Source of the DNA: JAPULR01 sp963665075
Lineage (GTDB): Bacteria; Chloroflexota; Dehalococcoidia; Lucifugimonadales; GCA-2712585
Assembly: GCA_963665075.1 (NCBI GenBank)
Contig: OY762063.1
Span: 2,604,001-2,668,000 of the forward strand
Direction of reading: 5' to 3'
DNA length: 64,000 nt
In this document: positions 30,966-38,656 of the stretch, in pieces
Position numbering within the stretch: position 1 is the first letter of the stretch
How the letters are laid out: the number at the start of each line of letters is the position of its first letter
Position numbers and translations under genes: made by a program
The notes under the pieces: generated by a model
The model's input: the letters and a program-made list of their open reading frames with translations, nothing else
Database searches by the model: none
What the model was told of the DNA's origin: nothing

Positions 30966-33068
30966 TTAGCGGCTGTAGCCGGATGGTCGCACCGCCTCAT
31001 GGGAGTTTCTGGTGATGTGGTCCAGGAGGAAGGCCAGGTCTTGATATGATGCCAGGTGGCCGAGGCTGCCTTCCAGCAGTGGGAGTTCACTCATTTGAAG
31101 GTGGAGCAGGTCGTCCAGAATGGAACGGCTGGAAGCGTCGGCGTGGGGCAAGCTGCTGTAGCGGTCGGCAAAGAGGGCAACTATGGCTCCCAGTCGGAGC
31201 ATGAGGTCGGCGTGGTTGAAGTCTCTGTTGTTTTGGCTAGTGACGGCGGCGTGCTGGCGGTTGGATTCCAGGGTGGATGGGGTGACCCAGCGGAGTTCCA
31301 CGTCGCCGAGGGTTAGGGGGCCGGTGAAGGAGGGGTCTTTGAGTTCGAGTTCGTAGAAGACGGTTGTGGCGGCGCCGGCGGGAATCTCGGCGAACTCTCT
31401 GCGGGCCTGGGCGAAGGACTGGTCGGAGGTGACGCGGTTTTCGTAGCCGACGATGCGCCACGATTCCACCACGTCGGGATCCCACGTCACCTGCGCCCTG
31501 GTCTGGTCGGCGAAGGGGATGGAGAGGGCGAGCCAGTTTTCGCGGGCGAAGGTGTCTCTGGCTTGATTCACGTCGGTGAGGTAGCGGTACCAGCCGTTGC
31601 CGTGCTGGGCTAGTTGTTCGAGGAGGTAGTCGTTGAAGTTTTCGATGCCGACGCCGATGGTGATCAGGCGGAGGGGGTTGGAGTCGTCGTAATCGCCGGC
31701 GGATTCGAGGATGGCGAAGGGGTCTGTGGCGTCCACGTTGGCGACGCCGTCGGACATGAGGATGATGTAGTTGTAGGAGTCGGGGTTCTGCCAACGGGCC
31801 TGGTCTGCGAGCCGGACGCCTTCGTTCAATCCCGCTTGCACGTTGGTGGAGCCGCCGGGCTGGAGGTTCTGAATGGAGTGGGACACCAGAGGATTGGTGG
31901 AACGGTTATGCCGAACCGTATACCCAGGTAGCACGTCTTCGCTGAACTGGACGATGGCGATGCGGTCCTGGGCTCTAAGACTGAGACGGATGCTCTCGGC
32001 GGATTCGCGGGCTATGGCTATGCGGTTGCCGGTGGACATAGAGCCGGAGGCGTCAAGGACGAGGGTGACGTTTATGGGGGTGGCGTCGTAGTCCATCTCC
32101 GGGGCTTGGAAGGCGATGCGGGCGAGGTGCATCCGGTTGTTGAGGGGGTGTCGTACTACGTCCGTGGCAATGGCGAAGCTGTCGTCGCGTCGGGGCTGGT
32201 CGTAGCCGTAGTTGAAGGCGTTGATCCACTCTTCGGCGCGGACGGAATCGGGGTCAACCTCGTAGCCGTTTCTGGCCCAGTTGAGGGCGAGGAAGTAGGA
32301 GGTGCGGTCGGTGTCTAGGCTGAAGGTGGAGACGTTGTCCACGGCGGCGGAGACGAAGCGTTCCCGTTGGTAGTCCTGGAAGGTGGTGGCCGGGGGCGTG
32401 CCACGGGAGGGCGGAACCTCTGCGGCGGGATAGGGGGTAGGTTCCGGCGTGATTCCTGGAACTGGCGTTGGCGCGGTGGTGGGTCTGGGCGCCGCCGTTG
32501 GCGCGGGCATGGCCGTGACTGCCGGCATCATCCGGATGCGAGTGGGAGTGGGTGCGGCGGTGGCAGCGGGCACCGGGGCCGCGGTGGGTGCGGGCATGGC
32601 CGTTGGAGCCATAGTTGGGCGCGGGGTGGGGGCCATTGTGGGCGCCGGCGTGGGAGCGGCTGTGACAGCCATAGTGGGCGCCGGGGCTGCCGTGGGCGCG
32701 GGAGCGGGCGTGGCTGCCGCGGGGGTGGCCCAGGCTACGGGATAGGCTTCTCCCTCATCATCGCCGAGATCGCCGACGCCGATGACGTTCCAGATGATTA
32801 CGGCGGCAACGAGGAACACGGCGGCGGCTCCGGCGGCGGAGAAGACGGGGCCCGGCCTGTATGCCCCCAAGTTGCTGAAGCTGTTCAGTATTCGGGACAG
32901 GAACGAGGGCGTATCCGGTTCCTCCATTCTGCTGTGGAGCCAATCCCAGGGGTCATTGGACATACGGAGGTCGGGACTCTCGGTTTCGAAGTGCTCCCTC
33001 AGGACGCGCTCCATCTCCCGGTCCGATGCATCGTCATTGTTTCTCATCGGTGAATTTCCACGGGCCAT
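30966..33068 (-). CDS. Membrane-anchored von Willebrand factor A protein (YfbK-like)
   Basis: 700 residues. The N-terminal cytoplasmic part (1-70, EMERVLREHFETESPDLRMS) precedes one membrane helix (about 75-97, SAAGAAAVFLVAAVIIWNVI), a long Ala/Pro/Thr stalk (115-225), and a YfbK-type region (QDYQRERFVSAAVDNVSTFSL, NWARNGYEVDPDSVRAEEWI). The vWA domain has an intact MIDAS DASGSMS (339-345), and a DUF3520-like C-terminus follows. It starts 4 nt after the stop of the ECF sigma gene, behind GGGAGG. The short cytoplasmic segment in an operon with an ECF sigma suggests it anchors or inhibits that sigma (inference). It lacks the usual zinc-binding anti-sigma motif. Confidence 0.85.
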   Translation of the reverse strand: MARGNSPMRNNDDASDREMERVLREHFETESPDLRMSNDPWDWLHSRMEEPDTPSFLSRILNSFSNLGAYRPGPVFSAAGAAAVFLVAAVIIWNVIGVGDLGDDEGEAYPVAWATPAAATPAPAPTAAPAPTMAVTAAPTPAPTMAPTPRPTMAPTAMPAPTAAPVPAATAAPTPTRIRMMPAVTAMPAPTAAPRPTTAPTPVPGITPEPTPYPAAEVPPSRGTPPATTFQDYQRERFVSAAVDNVSTFSLDTDRTSYFLALNWARNGYEVDPDSVRAEEWINAFNYGYDQPRRDDSFAIATDVVRHPLNNRMHLARIAFQAPEMDYDATPINVTLVLDASGSMSTGNRIAIARESAESIRLSLRAQDRIAIVQFSEDVLPGYTVRHNRSTNPLVSHSIQNLQPGGSTNVQAGLNEGVRLADQARWQNPDSYNYIILMSDGVANVDATDPFAILESAGDYDDSNPLRLITIGVGIENFNDYLLEQLAQHGNGWYRYLTDVNQARDTFARENWLALSIPFADQTRAQVTWDPDVVESWRIVGYENRVTSDQSFAQARREFAEIPAGAATTVFYELELKDPSFTGPLTLGDVELRWVTPSTLESNRQHAAVTSQNNRDFNHADLMLRLGAIVALFADRYSSLPHADASSRSILDDLLHLQMSELPLLEGSLGHLASYQDLAFLLDHITRNSHEAVRPSGYSR

Positions 33069-33072
33069 TGAG

Positions 33073-33648
33073 CTAACCTCCCTTTCCCGTTGAGGCGTTG
33101 GAAGGATTGACGTCCTCCTCTTCCAAGTGGCGTCGCAGATTTCTTAGGGCGCGGCTGAGGCGGGACTTGACTGTGCCCTGCTTGAGACCCAGGGTTTGGG
33201 CGACTTCCGGCACGGTCAGTTGGGCGAAGTATCGCAACGCAACTACCTGGCGGTGTTCCGGGCTGAGTTGGGCGATGGCTCGCCTGACGTACAGCCGCCT
33301 CTCCAAGGCGTCCAGGGTCTCTTCCGGGCCGCCTTCGGTTGTGTCGGGTTCGTCCGGGCCTTGGTCTGATATATAGGTGGTTGGCAGGGATTTCTTCCTT
33401 CGAGAGGAGAGGACGGTGTTGATGAGGATTCGGAGAACCCAGGGCTTGACGGGCTTGCCGAGGCGGAAGTTTCGGATGCCCCGCCAGGCGGAGAGGAAGG
33501 CTTCCTGCACCTGTTCTTCGGCGGTGGCGCGGTTGCCCGTCATCAGCACGGCGGTGCCGAAGAGCAGGTCTTTGTACTGCTCCACCAGGTGCCGGAAGGC
33601 GTCCCGGTCGCCCTTCTGGCAGCGCGCTACGGCTTCGGAGTCGGTCAT
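33073..33648 (-). CDS. ECF-type RNA polymerase sigma factor
   Basis: 191 residues. Region 2: DRDAFRHLVEQYKDLLFGTA, ATAEEQVQEAFLSAWRGIRN, PVKPWVLRILINTVLSSRRK. A charged linker of about 35 residues (QGPDEPDTTEGGPEETLDAL) follows. Region 4: AIAQLSPEHRQVVALRYFAQLTVPEVAQTLGLKQGTVKSRLSRALRNLRRHL, with the helix-turn-helix at EVAQTLGLKQGTVKSRL. It should direct RNA polymerase to a small regulon, probably including its own operon with the vWA protein. ATG 33648 follows AGGGGGA. Confidence 0.92.
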   Translation of the reverse strand: MTDSEAVARCQKGDRDAFRHLVEQYKDLLFGTAVLMTGNRATAEEQVQEAFLSAWRGIRNFRLGKPVKPWVLRILINTVLSSRRKKSLPTTYISDQGPDEPDTTEGGPEETLDALERRLYVRRAIAQLSPEHRQVVALRYFAQLTVPEVAQTLGLKQGTVKSRLSRALRNLRRHLEEEDVNPSNASTGKGG

Positions 33649-34283
33649 GTTTCCCCCTCACGCCTGGGTTTGGACAGGGGCTTCTATCAGATAATATGCA
33701 ATTTGGGGGCGGAAAGGTTCCCTGTGTGGGGGTGAGATTTGGGGGAATTTGCGAAGTTGCCTGTGGGAAGGGGGACGCTCGACCCTTCGACAGGCCCTTC
33801 GACAAGCTCAGGACAGGCTCAGGATGAGCGGGGGAGGGACGCTCGACCCTTCGACAGGCTCAGGACAGGCTTAATCCTCTCCCTCAAGGGAGAGTGGGGT
33901 AAGAGGGGGCTTGTTGTAGTAGAGGTGATTCGTTTCGTTTGGCTTCCTTTTTTTCTGTGGCGGGATACGAAGGGGGTTTTCATAGCTGATGCGGGGGGAA
34001 TTCGGCATTCGTTATATTGTTGTGGTAAGAACGAATGGGGGGCTTTTACCGGAAGGGGGATTGGGTTTGGTGGAGCCTCCTGTGAAGTTGCGGAATTGGT
34101 ATGTATGTTTCATGTCAGGGATGGTAGCAGGATTGGGGGTTTGTGGCAAGGGGGAGGTGGCAGTTTTGGGGGGATCACCCCATTGACACAACCCCCTGCC
34201 GCCTTCACACTCCACCACCACCCAATCCGCAGGGGCGACCGGCCGGTCCCCCCTGCAATTACATCCCGAAGGAGGCTGCCGCC
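33649..34283. repeat. 635-nt spacer with TTCGAC units and a copy of repeat B
   Basis: Two TTCGACAGG...CTCAGGACAGG units (about 33779-33830 and 33841-33872) are followed by repeat B (33911 to about 34180). The latter begins TTGTTGTAGTAGAGG, passes through GATTCGTTTCGTTTGGCTTC and ends in the GGTATGTATGTTTCATG and GTGGCAAGGGGGAGGTGGCAG segments. It matches 54520-54810 and, inverted, 5530-5796. A GGCGACCGGCCGGTCC palindrome follows near 34225. No gene is supported. Confidence 0.7.
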
Positions 34284-34763
34284 ATCGAAACGCCAGAACC
34301 TGACCGCCAACCCAGAGAATCCATCTGGAGCATCATCGCCCCCCTACGGCCCTGGTACTTCGGGATATTCGTCCTGGTGTTCATCCCAGGAACCGGCATA
34401 AACATCGCCATACAAATCGCGGACAATGATGCTATAATGAGGATCTGGCACAACGCGCTGATGGCGGAAGGCGCGATAGCGATGGCCTCAGCCGCCATAT
34501 CCTTCACCCTGACCGAATCATGGAGGGCAGCAATGGTAATCGCTCATGACATTCAGAAATGGCTGGACAAGCGCCGCCAAAAGCAGCTGGAAGCCGCCCG
34601 CGCTGAGGGGCGCGCCGAAGGCGAAGCCAAAGGCCGCAACGAAGGCCGCAAAGCCCTCGCAGAAAACCAGCAGGCGTGGACTGAGTGGAATGCCCGCCGC
34701 CTGGATGCCGAATCCCGCGGCGAGAACTTCACCGAACCGCCGCCCAACGGCAACATCGGCTAA
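34284..34763 (+). CDS. Small membrane protein with charged coiled-coil tail
   Basis: About 159 residues. Two membrane helices (about 18-40, PWYFGIFVLVFIPGTGINIA; about 55-75, LMAEGAIAMASAAISF) are followed by a helical charged tail rich in EGRAEGEAKGRNEGRK. Unknown function. The frame is open far upstream into repeat DNA. The best ribosome site, AAGGAGG (34269-34275), is 8 nt before ATC at 34284, so either ATC is used or the real start is later, for example the ATG at 34437. A fragment of this gene's 5' end (GGAGGCTGCCGCCATCGAAA) recurs at about 34816-34845, so the start region has been duplicated. Confidence 0.5.
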   Translation: METPEPDRQPRESIWSIIAPLRPWYFGIFVLVFIPGTGINIAIQIADNDAIMRIWHNALMAEGAIAMASAAISFTLTESWRAAMVIAHDIQKWLDKRRQKQLEAARAEGRAEGEAKGRNEGRKALAENQQAWTEWNARRLDAESRGENFTEPPPNGNIG

Positions 34764-34972
34764 CCCTCCCTTCCCCGTGTAGGGGCGACCGACCCGGTCG
34801 CCCCTACAATCCCGACAGGAGGCTGCCGCCATCGAAACGCCAGAACCCGCCCGGCCCCATGCGCTCGACCCTTCGTCCTTCGACAAGCTCAGGATGAGCG
34901 GATGGGGTTTGGCTCGTGGGTGAGCGGGTGGGAGTAGGGGGGAGAGCCCTCACCCCAGCCCTCTCCCAGGAT
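34764..34972. repeat. Spacer with duplicated gene-start fragment and repeats
   Basis: A GGGGCGACCGACCCGGTCGCCCC palindrome (about 34783-34805) precedes a roughly 45-nt copy of the 34269-34310 gene-start region (about 34808-34852), then a TTCGACAAGCTCAGGATGAGCGG unit (34862-34901). Confidence 0.65.
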
Positions 34973-35096
34973 GGAGACCTTTGCATAACTCCCTATTCAC
35001 CCCAACATTCTGTCAAAGAAGTAGCGTATTTATACCTAAACAGCCCCGCCCCTGGATTCCCGTTTTCACGGGAATGACGGTTATGCAAAGGTCTCC
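34973..35096. mobile_element. MITE-like element, complete copy (124 bp)
   Basis: Terminal inverted repeats GGAGACCTTTGCATAAC (34973-34989) and GTTATGCAAAGGTCTCC (35080-35096) are perfect 17-mers. AGGAT flanks both sides (34968-34972 and 35097-35101), a 5-bp target duplication. It has no coding capacity. A second 124-bp copy lies at 55350-55473. Confidence 0.8.
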
Positions 35097-35127
35097 AGGA
35101 TGGGAGAGGGGGGAAGAGGGGAGGGGT

Positions 35128-38100
35128 TTAGTTGTCGAGGTCGGTTCTGTAGAGGTAGCGGGTGTCCCAGAGGCCGTAGAGGGTGGGCGTGGCGTTGCCG
35201 AATACGTTTCGCACCGCGCTCAGACGCTCGGAGAGGGTGGTGTAGAGGAGGGGGACGTTTTCGGCGACTATATCCTGGGCGCGGTGGTAGAGGGCGACGC
35301 GAGCGTCTCTATCCAGTTCCTGGCTGGCCTTAATGTATATCTCGTCGAGTTCCGCCTCCCAATCCGTGGCGGGTTCCGACTGGTAGGGATGCCAGAGGTG
35401 GAGGCCCTCGCCGCTGTGCCACATGGTGATGCCGTAGTGGGGCTCGGTGCCGCCGGTGAAGCCGACTACCAGGGTTTCCCAATCGTAGGTTGAGACCAGC
35501 TGGGAGACCATGACGCCGAATTCTATGAGCTGGTAGTCCACGTTGAGGCCGATGGCGGTCATGCCTTCGTGGATTATCGAGGATGCGTTGGCTCTGACGG
35601 TGTTGCCGGTGTTGGTGACCAGGGTGAACGCTATCTCGTTGCCGTCGGCGTCTTCGCGGACGCCGTCGCCGTTGGTGTCCACCCAGCCGAGGTTGTCCAG
35701 GATTTCGTTGGCTCTGGCTATGTCGTATTCGTACTGCGTCACGTTGGGGTTGTGGAAGTCGCCGGCGGCGGGGCTGACGGAGGACCACTGGGGATAACCG
35801 GCGCCGTGCTGGGCTTCGTCAATGATTCTCTTCTTGTCGATGACGTGGGCGACGGCCTGCCGGAACTGGGTGTTGCTGAACCAGGCCAGCTTCTCGGGGG
35901 AGAGATAGGATTCGCCGGTGTCGGGGTTGCTGCCCGGGTTCATGTTGAAGGCGAAGAAGGTGGTGCCGAAGGCGGGGCCACGCCTGTGGATGGTGAAGTT
36001 TCCTTCCTTCTGAAGGGGCACAAGCTGGGGGAGTTCTTCTCCCAGAACGCCGTGGGAATCCGCTTCCCCGTCGAGGAACTTCGTAAGTTCGTCTTCCAGA
36101 TTGGGAACGATGTCGTGGACAACTTCATCCAGGTAGGGGAGGCTGTTGCCTTCGGCGTCCTTGAGCCAGTAGTCCGGGTTGCGGGTCATAATCACGTGCT
36201 CGCCGGGGACGTAGCTGCCGATGGTGAAGGCGCCGGTGCCGATGATTTCCGAGGGGTCCGTGTTGATGTCCCAGGTTGCGGCGAAGGAGCCGTCTTCCAC
36301 GTGCGGCTCGAGGATGTGTTTGGGGTAGATGGAGGTGCCCATCGAGCGGAGGAAGGGGGCGAAGGGAACGGGGAGGACGCACTCGACGGTGTGGTTGTCG
36401 ATGGCGCGGACGGTCATGGGCGCCTCCTCCCAGACGCCGGTCTCCTGGTTGAGGGAGCGGAAGTGGAAGGTGGGGCGGCTGCTGGCGGGGATGTCCGGGT
36501 TGTAGATGATGCGGTTGAAGGTGAACGCCACGTCGTGGGCGGTGAAGGGTTCGCCGTCGTGCCACTTCACGTCGTCGCGGAGGTGGAAGGTCCAAGTGAG
36601 GCCGTCTTCGGAGTGTTCCCAGGACTTGGCGAGGGACGGCTCGACCTGGTCGGTGAGCCAGGAGGTCTCGGTTAATCCTTCGAAGAGGTAGCCCAGGACG
36701 CCGGACGAGGAGGCGTCGGTGGAGATGGCGAGGTTGAAAGTGAGGGGTTCGGAGATGGTGGCGAAGGTGAGAGCGCCGCCGTGTTCGCCTATGGCGTATT
36801 CGAAGGCATCGGCGTTGTTCGTGAGGAGGTCGACGATGGTCGAGTCGCCGAGGTCGCCGTGATGCCAGCCGGAGCCGAAGGTGAATCCGCCGAAGGACGA
36901 GACCCAGACGCGGACGGCATCGTTGGTTATCCAGGTTCCATCCGCGGGGGCGTGGAAGATTTCGGTGCCGAACAGTTCCTCTACGCCTCTGCCTATCAAC
37001 GCGGGTTTGGAATGGGCGACGAATCGGCCGCTCTGGTTGGCAATGAACGTGAACCACTGGCCGTCGACGGTTGTGGCGGTATTGTAGTACGCGATGGCGG
37101 TTTCCAGGCCCGCCAGGGCGCTTTCGGGGCTGGCGAAGTAGTTCACGGTGTCTTCCAGCCCGCCGGCGCGGAAGGTGTGAACGGCGACGGCAACGAGCTG
37201 CTTGGTGAATTCGTCGGAGGGGATGTGCCAGCCTGAGGCGAAGAGCAAATCGTCGTGCTTGACCACCCAGACGTTCTTGAGTTGGAAGTCGCCGGCGCCG
37301 AGTACGCCGGTTTGCGGGTTTTGCGAAACGTATGACACCCACTTGCCGTCTTCGGTGGCGGAGAGGATATCGGGGCCGAATTCGTAGCCGTTGGCGTCGG
37401 CGCCGAAGGGGCCGTTGAGGTCCTGGCCGATGGCGTTGGGGTCGTAGTGGCCGATGACCTTGCCGTTTTCGTCGATGATGAAGACGAACCACTGGCCGTC
37501 CACGCTTGCGCGGTTGTTGTAGTGGGCGAGGGTGCGGTCGAGGCCGTCCTGGTTGTAGCGGCTGATGGCGTTTTCGACGAAGAATTTGGTGTATTCGGGC
37601 GGGGAGAACTTGGAAGGAATGTTGGCTATGGCGCGGCGGGCCAATCTTCCAACTTCCTCCTGGGTGAGTGGTGGATTGGCTTCCGCCGCCTCCGAGATGG
37701 CCTGCTTAACAAGTTTCTCCACGTCGGCGAGGGTGAAGTCGGGTTCGGGAATAGCCGCCTGGACGATTGCGCGAATTTCGGCGGCGGTGAGGCCGGGCTG
37801 GGATTCGGGCATGTCCGCGATGGCGGACTGAACCGCTTGCTCTACGTCGGCGAGAGTCAAGCCGGGGTCTGCCGGCGCCATTCGGGTCATGGCCGCTTCG
37901 ATGGCGGATTGGACGACCTGTTCCACGTCGTCGCGGGTTAGTTCATCGTCGGGGATGTCCGAGACTGCCGTAGAAACTATCTGTTCCACCTCGGCGCGGG
38001 AGGGGCCGGGCGTCGCCGGGGTTTTTGCGACTTCGGCGCGGACGATTTCTTCAATCTGGGACTGGGTTAGTTGCGGGGCGGTATCCGCGTCTTCGGCTGC

Positions 38101-38175
38101 GCAGGCGACGAGGAGAATGGGAAGAAGCAGGACGAAAATTGCGGCTGTGACGATGTTGAGCTTGTTGAAAGTCAT
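35128..38175 (-). CDS. Family 5 ABC solute-binding lipoprotein fused to Cache-like modules
   Basis: 1015 residues. Signal and lipobox ILLVACAAED. Residues about 35-190 hold five copies of a short helical unit (LTLADVEQAVQSAIADMP type). Two Cache-like modules follow: one with FFVENAISRYNQDGLDRTLA, then VDGQWFVFIIDENGKVIGHY; a second with DGQWFTFIANQSGRFVAHS. The C-terminal 560 or so residues are an SBP_bac_5 domain: GVLGYLFEGLTETSWLTDQV, LTWTFHLRDDVKWHDGEPFT, HVIMTRNPDYWLKDAEGNSL and VAHVIDKKRIIDEA. The binding domain should capture peptides or similar solutes outside the membrane. The Cache modules match those in the protein at 57548. No permease or ATPase gene adjoins. A sensor-type fusion is unusual. 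Confidence 0.85.
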   Translation of the reverse strand: MTFNKLNIVTAAIFVLLLPILLVACAAEDADTAPQLTQSQIEEIVRAEVAKTPATPGPSRAEVEQIVSTAVSDIPDDELTRDDVEQVVQSAIEAAMTRMAPADPGLTLADVEQAVQSAIADMPESQPGLTAAEIRAIVQAAIPEPDFTLADVEKLVKQAISEAAEANPPLTQEEVGRLARRAIANIPSKFSPPEYTKFFVENAISRYNQDGLDRTLAHYNNRASVDGQWFVFIIDENGKVIGHYDPNAIGQDLNGPFGADANGYEFGPDILSATEDGKWVSYVSQNPQTGVLGAGDFQLKNVWVVKHDDLLFASGWHIPSDEFTKQLVAVAVHTFRAGGLEDTVNYFASPESALAGLETAIAYYNTATTVDGQWFTFIANQSGRFVAHSKPALIGRGVEELFGTEIFHAPADGTWITNDAVRVWVSSFGGFTFGSGWHHGDLGDSTIVDLLTNNADAFEYAIGEHGGALTFATISEPLTFNLAISTDASSSGVLGYLFEGLTETSWLTDQVEPSLAKSWEHSEDGLTWTFHLRDDVKWHDGEPFTAHDVAFTFNRIIYNPDIPASSRPTFHFRSLNQETGVWEEAPMTVRAIDNHTVECVLPVPFAPFLRSMGTSIYPKHILEPHVEDGSFAATWDINTDPSEIIGTGAFTIGSYVPGEHVIMTRNPDYWLKDAEGNSLPYLDEVVHDIVPNLEDELTKFLDGEADSHGVLGEELPQLVPLQKEGNFTIHRRGPAFGTTFFAFNMNPGSNPDTGESYLSPEKLAWFSNTQFRQAVAHVIDKKRIIDEAQHGAGYPQWSSVSPAAGDFHNPNVTQYEYDIARANEILDNLGWVDTNGDGVREDADGNEIAFTLVTNTGNTVRANASSIIHEGMTAIGLNVDYQLIEFGVMVSQLVSTYDWETLVVGFTGGTEPHYGITMWHSGEGLHLWHPYQSEPATDWEAELDEIYIKASQELDRDARVALYHRAQDIVAENVPLLYTTLSERLSAVRNVFGNATPTLYGLWDTRYLYRTDLDN

Positions 38176-38257
38176 ACGAGGCTTGAGTTTGCCCTCCGTA
38201 AGATTTTGGTTTGAGACCTTGGCGATTCCGCGGCGTTTGCTTGCGCCGCATCGGTTG

Positions 38258-38288
38258 TTGACATGGGGTTCTTTCGTCGCAATATGAT
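38258..38288 (+). promoter_or_regulatory. Promoter candidate for the PPC-domain gene
   Basis: TTGACA (38258-38263) and TATGAT (38283-38288) with a 19-nt spacer, somewhat long. The spacer from 38176 to 38656 holds little else, apart from the AT-rich stretch GAAATATCATTATAG near 38322, which reads TATAAT on the minus strand and may serve the opposite gene. Confidence 0.4.
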
Positions 38289-38656
38289 ACTTGGTTTACA
38301 TTGCTATATGCAATGAAATATCATTATAGTACCCAGGCGATTCGCTCAGGAGGCGTTCTGAAGGATGCAAGGGGATTCGAGGTTGACGCGGCAATTTACG
38401 ATGGGGGACAGCGACAAGCGAAATCCAATTCTCTACGATGAATATCGCAGGTGGAGATCCTTTTTCAGGGCGCAGACGTAACCTGGTTATGCGATACTGG
38501 TTATCAATGGTGGACTCAAGGACTGATTGGCTGTTGATGAAAAAAGACGAGTCAATCCACGCAAGTTTACATAAGAACGAAAGACAGGGGGCTGAGTTGT
38601 CATACGTCTCGAACATCGATATTAAGTGGAGTCCCGTTACCCTGCACAGATTGGGA

